Below are positions 32,752-37,690 of a stretch of DNA of 37,690 nt, piece after piece. The DNA lies in contig JAPOVY010000076.1 of the NCBI GenBank assembly GCA_026707905.1, positions 1 through 37,690 on the forward strand, written 5' to 3'. Numbering within the stretch: the stretch's first letter is position 1; each line of letters begins with the position of its first letter. The notes beneath the pieces were generated by a model. That model saw only the letters and a list, made by a program, of their open reading frames with translations. It did not search any database and was not told where the DNA came from. The position numbers and the translations under genes were made by a program. The stretch is from Gammaproteobacteria bacterium (GTDB lineage Bacteria > Pseudomonadota > Gammaproteobacteria > Pseudomonadales > Azotimanducaceae).

Positions 32752-33792
32752 ATGATTTTTTTAGATAAGAACCGTCTGCGTTTCAGTTTCGATGAGGTGC
32801 ATCGAAACGCCGATTGCGAAATCGAGTTTCAACGAACGCTGCGAATTCCCGATGACGGCAATCACTATCCGTTACCGCCAGGATTAGGGCGGTTTCCCCT
32901 GCGCCATCTTGACGACTATTCGGAACGTCTACCGGTTAGCTGGCATCCTCGCGGTGGCGTCATCGCGCCGATGTACCAAGCTGAGGCGTTGTGGATCAAC
33001 TTTCGCTCCCCTGGGAGTTATCCATTCGCGATAAAGGTTGGCACCGGAAAATGTTGCGCCATAACTGGCGATGCATGGTGCAATCAGCTGAATTCCGATC
33101 CGCAAGACTACGTGGTGATTCCTGACCAACCTTGGCTCGATGGCTACTGTGTCGAGAAAGGTGTGATCCGACAATTCGTTGCCATGCCACTCGGAGAGGG
33201 CTACACGGTTGAGGAGCAATTGGCTGGCGAAGCGGAACATGGCGGTATTCAGCTGACGGTCTATCCGATGAAAGAGGAACGGTTTGAAGAACTATTCTCG
33301 AAACGTCGGGATTTTGAAGTCCACGCTCACGTGGAATCCGCGGCTGAGCTTGTACTAGAAGATGCAAGTATGGGTCTAGCTCCCGGCGGCCAGATGAAGC
33401 AGGAGATCTATGAAGATTCGTACGGACTCGACGCGTGGGATCAACGGCAACGTCACCGCTGTTTCATTTCACTCGTCAACAGTGCGCAATGGCGAGCGAT
33501 CACGTCGGAACGACCACCGACTCAAGCGCCGACGGCAAGAGACTATACGCGTGCAGGCTTACCTTGGTTTGACTACTATGGTGGCGACCAAGTTGCTCTC
33601 GAGGCGACGGAGAAACTAGCAGGTGTTTCGAGCGTTTCCAAACTTGGAAGTACTAAGGGAAATCAGCCCCTACCCGAACATGACTCGCTGACGATCGATC
33701 CTACCGTCGTAAAACTAGGTCGACCACGCAGGAAACAAACCGGAGCTCGAGGCGATCGATTCAGCGATGAAATCCAGCGAACATCGAGATAG
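32752..33792 (+). CDS. Conserved protein of unknown function in the XRE module
   Basis: A 346-residue soluble protein. I use ATG 32752 because AGGAG lies about 8 bp upstream; a GTG at 32734 is an alternative. Stretches that look highly constrained are MYQAEALWINF near residue 70, DPQDYVVIPDQPWLDGYC, GVIRQFVAMPLGEGYTVEEQ, AEHGGIQLTVYPMK and AGLPWFDYYGG. I recall an uncharacterised family with this pattern, also seen in actinobacteria, without known function. There is no signal peptide and no membrane helix. The last 60 residues are basic and probably disordered (KLGRPRRKQTGARGD). It may be the effector of the module, but no catalytic motif was identified. Confidence 0.8.
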   Translation: MIFLDKNRLRFSFDEVHRNADCEIEFQRTLRIPDDGNHYPLPPGLGRFPLRHLDDYSERLPVSWHPRGGVIAPMYQAEALWINFRSPGSYPFAIKVGTGKCCAITGDAWCNQLNSDPQDYVVIPDQPWLDGYCVEKGVIRQFVAMPLGEGYTVEEQLAGEAEHGGIQLTVYPMKEERFEELFSKRRDFEVHAHVESAAELVLEDASMGLAPGGQMKQEIYEDSYGLDAWDQRQRHRCFISLVNSAQWRAITSERPPTQAPTARDYTRAGLPWFDYYGGDQVALEATEKLAGVSSVSKLGSTKGNQPLPEHDSLTIDPTVVKLGRPRRKQTGARGDRFSDEIQRTSR

Positions 33793-33841
33793 GTACTTAG
33801 AACGACCGTAGTTTGAGCGAGACCCGATAACGAGGTTAAGT

Positions 33842-34195
33842 ATGAGTGTCTTGATGCTAGTTCGCAACAAGAATGACCAAACCGCAACTTTCACATACGA
33901 CGCCGGATCGATCACTGCAGATCGAAGCGATGAGTGGGTGCAGAATCTCCTCGAGTACCTACGCGGAGCTAATCACTGGCTTCCCATGATCGGGTTCAGG
34001 GAGTGGGAGGAGCAACGCGACAAGTTCGAAGGTGAGGAGGCAGGTCCTGTTACTCCTATATTCGTTGAGCGCAAGCTGGATAACGAAGGTGAGTTCTACC
34101 ACGCCCTCGAAGATCTAGTTCGAAGGGTTCGTTCGGATTTTGGCGTTGTCGAGATTCGACATGTCGGAGAATGTCCACCTTCCTGTTTTGGTTAG
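33842..34195 (+). CDS. Small unknown protein, third gene of the XRE module
   Basis: A 117-residue protein with ATG 33842 and GAGG about 6 bp upstream. It is acidic and strand/helix mixed (MSVLMLVRNKNDQTATFTYD, SDEWVQNLLEYLRG, EFYHALEDLVRRVRSDFG), ending in a Cys-containing tail ECPPSCFG. No family was recognised. It follows the 346-residue gene by 49 bp on the same strand, with a good ribosome site, so it is probably in the same operon. Confidence 0.72.
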   Translation: MSVLMLVRNKNDQTATFTYDAGSITADRSDEWVQNLLEYLRGANHWLPMIGFREWEEQRDKFEGEEAGPVTPIFVERKLDNEGEFYHALEDLVRRVRSDFGVVEIRHVGECPPSCFG

Positions 34196-34593
34196 CGTTA
34201 AATTGAAAATTACATGTCAAATTCAAGTATTAATCGGATATTTCATGAAGTTTTCATATTGTGTCTCGTCGACTGTTGGATTTACCCGATGACGATGCGA
34301 CATCGTTCTTTTATGGGGAGTGCGCCAGAGCGGCAAGACCACTCTTCGTCTACTTTGTTTGGTTCGATGGCTCTCTAACAGACGGAGAGTGAACAATCCT
34401 AATTTCCTCTTCGCAGAACCACTAGACGTTCCTGAAGCGCTTTGTGGCAGTCAAGACCCGCGACACGCAGGCATCTGCTGGAATTCGGCATCGTCTGAGG
34501 ACGTGGATTCGCTGCGCTCGCTCGATTTTCTTGTCAAATCGGGTCAGTGAACTGACAGTTCAGGGCGCTGAACCCTTCAATAATTTTGGGAGC
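34196..34593. other. Stretch after the XRE module, no recognised gene
   Basis: It begins AT-rich with a short palindrome (ATGAA-GTT-TTCAT). A 76-codon frame at 34320-34550 starts RQSGKTTLRL, which mimics a P-loop, but nothing else in it resembles an ATPase. Another frame reads CARAARPLFVYFVWFDGSLTD before a stop. These could be remnants of a decayed gene; none is called. Confidence 0.35.
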
Positions 34594-34923
34594 TCAGTCC
34601 TCCGCATCACTTGAATCAGGGAAGGATAAATAAGTTGGATACTGATAGGGTTCCGTGGGAACCCCGTTTAGTTCCTTTATGTGATTTGTAGGTAGACAAG
34701 TCGCGAATATGGGGCCGGAAGTTTCCCCTGCATTAGATTTATTGTGGGCAACGAAATGAACTTTTTGAAAACCTGGTCGGCACTTCACCTCCGAATTTAA
34801 GAACCAGCCCTCTTCAAGCAAGTGCTTTTCAGATGTTTCGTTTGGGACCGTAGCTGTCGATATACATCCGACTAAGTAAAGCAAACAAAACATTATCGAA
34901 AGTACGGATTTTCGTACGTTCAT
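34594..34923 (-). CDS. Small predicted lipoprotein of unknown function
   Basis: A 109-residue protein starting at ATG 34923. The N-terminus NVRKSVLSIMFCLLYLVGC is a lipoprotein signal peptide with lipobox LVGC, giving C20 as the lipidated residue. The mature part is about 90 residues with two Cys (VKCRPGF and FATCLPTNH) that could form a disulfide. A longer frame from 34995 would place the signal internally and is rejected. It is a single-gene unit between the XRE module and vapBC pair 3. Lnt, encoded in this window, would act on such lipoproteins. Confidence 0.7.
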   Translation of the reverse strand: MNVRKSVLSIMFCLLYLVGCISTATVPNETSEKHLLEEGWFLNSEVKCRPGFQKVHFVAHNKSNAGETSGPIFATCLPTNHIKELNGVPTEPYQYPTYLSFPDSSDAED

Positions 34924-35075
34924 AGGATCACAATATGCGAATTGATGAAATTGCGTACAGCTCAATCGTAAAACGAATAAATCTGAAGATTGCATGAATC
35001 ATTAATGGTAGAACATTGCGAATTAGGTAGATCAACAGTGGAATCTCGTACGAGTGGCGAAATACAGACGGCTAG

Positions 35076-35468
35076 CTAAATCGAAACGGCTGCGGTGATA
35101 TCAGTTTGCGCGAAGTCAAGACCTTTGAAGAGCAACGGCTCGCCCATCACTTCAGCAAGCGCATATGCGAAACAATCACCAAAATTAAGATTGGCGGCGT
35201 GATTTCCTCTACCGAACCGTTGCCATGCTCTTTTCGCCGAGTAAAACTGATCGAGCGAAACGGCGATCAATTCAATACGGGATCGATCGAGATACAAGTC
35301 TAGCTCATTCACGGCACCCGCGCCAATACGTCTACCTACTACGATTGTCGACTCAAAAGCATTCGCAACAGACATTCGACATTGGTTAGCCGCGATGATT
35401 GACTCGAAGAGATCGGCTTCTGGTTCCTCAAAGAGAATCGCAAGTAACGCAGAACTGTCGATGATCAA
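35076..35468 (-). CDS. vapC: VapC toxin 3 (PIN-domain RNase)
   Basis: A 130-residue PIN toxin with D4 (IIDSSALLA), E39 (NAFESTIV), D98 (LNFGDCFAYALAE) and D118 (FKGLDFAQTDI). Its TTG start overlaps the vapB3 stop as TTGA. Same length and core as vapC1 and vapC2. The frame is intact. Confidence 0.92.
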   Translation of the reverse strand: MIIDSSALLAILFEEPEADLFESIIAANQCRMSVANAFESTIVVGRRIGAGAVNELDLYLDRSRIELIAVSLDQFYSAKRAWQRFGRGNHAANLNFGDCFAYALAEVMGEPLLFKGLDFAQTDITAAVSI

Positions 35469-35725
35469 TACGGTAAGCCGTCTTCATCATACAGTTCCTT
35501 TCCGTGATCCTGGGAGGATCCAGGTCCTATTAGCGCAGCGATTCGCTTTGATATCGTCCGCATCTCTTGAAGTTTTGTCTCGATATCTCGATCGCGCTTT
35601 TGCCTCTCTCGTTCAAGTCGTTCGCGTAATGCGACGGTAATCGCCCGAGTCTTCGTTTCACCAGTGAGTTCCGCAAGGTCTGCAGCAAGATCACAGGTTT
35701 CTTCGTTTTTTATATTCAGACCCAA
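35465..35725 (-). CDS. vapB: VapB antitoxin 3 (PSK transcription-factor family)
   Basis: An 86-residue antitoxin, MGLNIKNEETCDLAADLAEL, then TGETKTRAITVALRERLERE, and the tail YDEDGLPY. It is the most diverged of the three vapB copies in its middle part. The start is TTG 35725, with no clear Shine-Dalgarno. Upstream on the minus strand GGTAGAA occurs twice, about 19 bp apart, and may belong to its operator. It overlaps vapC3 by 4 bp. Confidence 0.9.
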   Translation of the reverse strand: MGLNIKNEETCDLAADLAELTGETKTRAITVALRERLERERQKRDRDIETKLQEMRTISKRIAALIGPGSSQDHGKELYDEDGLPY

Positions 35726-35854
35726 CGTTTTACGCCAGACTAAATGAGCCTTAATTCTACCTTGTCTCTATAGGTTCTACCATGCGAATCTATGGTCGAT
35801 CGGACGTGGTCGATGGCGAACGAGAACAGGATTCAATCATGTAGCTGTCGGAAA

Positions 35855-36928
35855 CTAAGGCTTGCAGAGACCTAGTGAGATCATTGTCTTACCGGTCGCT
35901 TCTAAAGTGTCCTCAATCGCATGTGTTTGAAGTCCAAGGTCTCTGATTGCTTTTGTGCAATGAGCACGGGGACCATCGTGGATTTTTCCACGTCGTTCAA
36001 GAAACGCCGCCATTTCATCGGGTCGGCCGCCCACCGTGAGATCCGGAAAGCGCTTTTGTAGGTGTTCTTGGAGTTGATCGACGTTTAACTCACCTCGTTC
36101 ATCGGTCGCTGTCAGCTGGTACCGACTACTTGGCTTGACGTTCTCGCTCTCACAAACCCTTGCGTGAGCCTCACCGACATCGCGTACGTCGACGACGTTC
36201 CACAAAGCCTGCCACCCGCGTGGACATGGCTTCCCTTCCAACATCCTTGCGAGAGCGTACTGCCAAGAACCCAGCCCCTCGTGTGCAGTTGAAAGCAGTG
36301 GACCAAGTACCACGCATGGACAGATCGAGACACCGTCGAAGCCGCCGTGTTCTTCCGTATACCGGTTAACGATTCGTTCAGTGGCGACCTTCGCCCAAGC
36401 GTACGCGAGACCGCCATCTTGGTCGATCCGGTCTTCCGTCCAACTTGCATCACGCTCACGATGCGTATCCGCCCAGTCGTCCTCGGTATACACATAGCCC
36501 GAAGGCGCCGGATGTCCAATGGCGGCAAAGGAACTCGTATAGACAAACCGTTTAACGGTGCTGGCCTTGGTTACAGAGTCGAGTACTTTATAGATACCAT
36601 CGACCATACCGTCGTACGTTTCGCGTGGCGTGTTTTCGCCACCGTAAAGCATGGGCGTACCGACGTGCAAGACGGCTGCACACTCGCCGAACGGCGCGTC
36701 GTAGCTGCCCTCCTGCAAGATGTTGCCTTCAACGATTTCAAGGGATCCCGGAAGTCCTTCGTCCGACATCGCTTTTAGGTGGTTTACCTTGTCCGGCGCG
36801 TTTACATTCGTGACGCATGCGCGGACCGTGTAACCTCGCTCGAGAAATGCATGGACAGTATGCGATCCGATGTAGCCGGCTGCACCAGTAACTGCGACTG
36901 GGCCGTCGTTGGGCGTAATTGTCGGCAT
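35855..36928 (-). CDS. Extended SDR NAD(P)-dependent reductase (dihydroflavonol reductase-like)
   Basis: A 357-residue Rossmann-fold oxidoreductase of the atypical/extended SDR group, similar in layout to dihydroflavonol-4-reductase and cinnamoyl-CoA or aldehyde reductases. The nucleotide-binding motif GAAGYIGSHTV is near residue 15. The catalytic region has the Ser in RFVYTSSFAAIG and YAWAK (Tyr and Lys of YxxxK) near 177-181. ICPCVVLGPLLS and VVDVRDVGEAHARVCE are the usual downstream SDR signatures. The substrate, probably a ketone or aldehyde, cannot be told. Two palindromes lie in its upstream region, suggesting control by a dedicated regulator. It is monocistronic. Confidence 0.9.
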   Translation of the reverse strand: MPTITPNDGPVAVTGAAGYIGSHTVHAFLERGYTVRACVTNVNAPDKVNHLKAMSDEGLPGSLEIVEGNILQEGSYDAPFGECAAVLHVGTPMLYGGENTPRETYDGMVDGIYKVLDSVTKASTVKRFVYTSSFAAIGHPAPSGYVYTEDDWADTHRERDASWTEDRIDQDGGLAYAWAKVATERIVNRYTEEHGGFDGVSICPCVVLGPLLSTAHEGLGSWQYALARMLEGKPCPRGWQALWNVVDVRDVGEAHARVCESENVKPSSRYQLTATDERGELNVDQLQEHLQKRFPDLTVGGRPDEMAAFLERRGKIHDGPRAHCTKAIRDLGLQTHAIEDTLEATGKTMISLGLCKP

Positions 36929-36976
36929 GAGCGATCCTTTGTTTGAAACGAAAACAGTTGTCGAACAACGCGATCG

Positions 36977-36990
36977 AACACGGTCGTGTT
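36977..36990. promoter_or_regulatory. Palindrome close upstream of the SDR gene
   Basis: AACACG-GT-CGTGTT is a perfect 6-bp inverted repeat centred about 55 bp upstream of the SDR start on the minus strand, where a repressor could block transcription. Assigned by symmetry and position only. Confidence 0.35.
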
Positions 36991-37039
36991 GTCAACAGGA
37001 GGGGATTTGCGCGTTGCGATTATGCACTCGATCGCTCAC

Positions 37040-37056
37040 GTGTCCGATACGGACAC
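37040..37056. promoter_or_regulatory. GTGTCCG-ATA-CGGACAC palindrome, TetR-type operator candidate
   Basis: A perfect 7-bp inverted repeat with a 3-bp centre, about 112-128 bp upstream of the SDR gene. The size and symmetry suit a TetR/AcrR-family dimer. No such regulator is encoded in the window. Confidence 0.45.
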
Positions 37057-37205
37057 CTGAACGGACGATTCAGCTATGCTACCGAACGCGTTGTTGTCAC
37101 GACGTAACTGAACGCTGATACAATTTTGTTATACTATACATAATATCAGTATTAACTGGCATCACATATTCCTCGATCACGAACGAAGGAGCATGCGTTT
37201 ATATA

Positions 37206-37394
37206 CCTAAATCGTCACTGCCGGAACGAGAGATAGAGGATGAGTTCTACGCTGCTTCGCGTAAGGTTGTCGATAGTCGTGATACCTATGAATTGAGTGG
37301 GGCTGACTTCTGCAATCTGCATCAAAAGTCCTGCGTGACCATCCGTGCCGTCTGGAGTTTAGTGTCGAAGTGGACGGGTGAGGAGTCGCGGTGA
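37206..37394 (+). pseudogene. Coding-like remnant without a valid start
   Basis: The frame reads PKSSLPEREIEDEFYAASRK, then VVDSRDTYELSGADFCNLHQ and VTIRAVWSLVSKWTGEESR, to a TGA at 37392-37394. The composition looks protein-like, but no ATG, GTG or TTG precedes it in frame. An ATG at 37193 (AAGGAG directly before) opens another frame, MRLYT, which stops after five codons. A one-base indel would join the two. No family was recognised. It may be a frameshifted gene or chance. Confidence 0.35.
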
Positions 37395-37412
37395 GATTCC
37401 TGAGCTTGAGTA

Positions 37413-37430
37413 TTGATAACCGGGTTATCA
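37413..37430. repeat. Palindromic repeat TTGATAACCGGGTTATCA, copy 1
   Basis: Contains a perfect 8-bp inverted repeat TGATAACC-G-GGTTATCA. An identical 18-bp copy starts exactly 80 bp downstream. It may be a regulator site or a recombination/structural element. Confidence 0.6.
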
Positions 37431-37471
37431 GAACCTGTAACGATGTAGCGTCAGGCAATCCGATCTAGCTC

Positions 37472-37489
37472 ACCTAGCCGTTTAGGTGG
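37472..37489. repeat. Short hairpin between the two palindromes
   Basis: CACCTA-GCCGTT-TAGGTG is a 6-bp stem with a 6-base loop lying just before copy 2 of the 18-bp palindrome. It has no T-run, so it is not a standard terminator. Confidence 0.35.
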
Positions 37490-37492
37490 GGC

Positions 37493-37510
37493 TTGATAAC
37501 CGGGTTATCA
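37493..37510. repeat. Palindromic repeat TTGATAACCGGGTTATCA, copy 2
   Basis: Identical to the copy at 37413-37430, with a period of 80 bp. The flanking bases differ, so only the 18-bp unit is conserved, which argues for selection on the site or for recent copying of it. Confidence 0.6.
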
Positions 37511-37690
37511 CTCGGTACTTGATTGATACGGTCGCTTTTTTTAACCGCAAAAAGAAAACCCTTTCAGGTCTTGCATTGATTTAGTCGCTATCGCTGTACG
37601 TTTATTCATCAAATTCGCGCTCCAATGAACGCGGACAACGCATATCGTGGCCGCTACGAATTTAGCGGTAGAACTGCCAACGGGTACTGA

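Larger units (their letters stand above)
36929..37690. other. Regulatory and mostly non-coding end of the window
   Basis: It contains the SDR promoter region with two palindromes, a copy of the 12-mer TATACTATACAT, a coding-like stretch of about 60 codons without a valid start, and two identical palindromes 80 bp apart. A T-rich then A-rich stretch is at 37535-37560. A 21-codon frame from ATG 37625 (NADNAYRGRYEFSGRT) runs to the last bases; it has no ribosome site and is not called. Confidence 0.45.

Noticed and set aside
34320..34550. A frame beginning RQSGKTTLRL that resembles a P-loop
   Set aside because: No Walker B, no ATPase context, and the hydrophobic strand before a true P-loop is missing.
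37413..37510. Integron attC sites, since many small TA cassettes are present
   Set aside because: The palindromes lack the attC core layout, occur only together at one place, and TA genes are not separated by such repeats.
1..37690. CRISPR arrays, tRNA or rRNA genes, insertion sequences
   Set aside because: No regularly spaced repeats, no cloverleaf or rRNA stretches, and no transposase or integrase motifs were recognised on either strand; tRNA absence was judged by eye only.

Overview
The window looks like chromosomal DNA of a gammaproteobacterium, probably uncultured. The indications are a full-length HrpA helicase, a typical apolipoprotein N-acyltransferase, a cytochrome c-type nitric oxide reductase (NorCB) and a heterodimeric ABC exporter, all at moderate GC. 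No rRNA, tRNA, CRISPR array, transposase or integrase was recognised. The taxonomic placement is inferred from gene content only.

Layout. 1-4001: the 3' part of a large repeat/beta-propeller protein, then lnt. 4.2-6.1 kb: an SRPBCC gene with an in-frame stop, a small membrane protein, and vapBC pair 1 with a broken toxin. 6.25-12.98 kb: an ADP-ribosylglycohydrolase-like enzyme, hrpA, and a bufB/bufC-like pair (MNIO enzyme plus DUF2063 protein) without a visible precursor peptide. 13.0-17.3 kb: a block of minus-strand toxin-antitoxin (TA) and related genes: Phd/VapC, an orphan Phd paralogue, an RHH/PIN pair with an interrupted toxin, an AAA-DUF4143 ATPase and a FitA/FitB pair. 17.7-21.7 kb: a two-gene ABC exporter. 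21.7-24.4 kb: a secreted carboxylesterase and two small unknown genes. 24.7-27.2 kb: norC-norB-cytochrome c. 27.3-29.9 kb: a RES/Xre-type TA pair between partial duplicates of the cytochrome c and crotonase 3' ends, then a complete crotonase. 30.1-34.2 kb: vapBC pair 2, an AbiEii-type nucleotidyltransferase with an unknown partner, and a three-gene module (XRE regulator, 346-aa conserved unknown, 117-aa unknown). 34.6-36.9 kb: a small lipoprotein, vapBC pair 3 and an extended SDR reductase. 36.9-37.7 kb: mostly non-coding DNA with several palindromes and a possible frameshifted gene remnant.

How the genes work together. NorC, NorB and the following cytochrome c form one overlapping operon for NO reduction to N2O. 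The two ABC half-transporters overlap by ATGA and carry a complementary pair of nucleotide-binding domains. The bufB/bufC genes follow hrpA by 4 bp and overlap each other by 8 bp.

The most striking theme is the density of TA and TA-like genes together with gene decay. Three genes (SRPBCC, vapC1, PIN toxin) each carry a single in-frame stop with the downstream reading frame still intact and recognisable. Two others (RHH antitoxin, first ABC subunit) lack a standard start codon where homology reasoning places the N-terminus. These are either real recent inactivations or sequence errors, and read-level data would decide. The best candidate for an undescribed system is the XRE/346-aa/117-aa module at 32.4-34.2 kb, next to the AbiEii-like pair.
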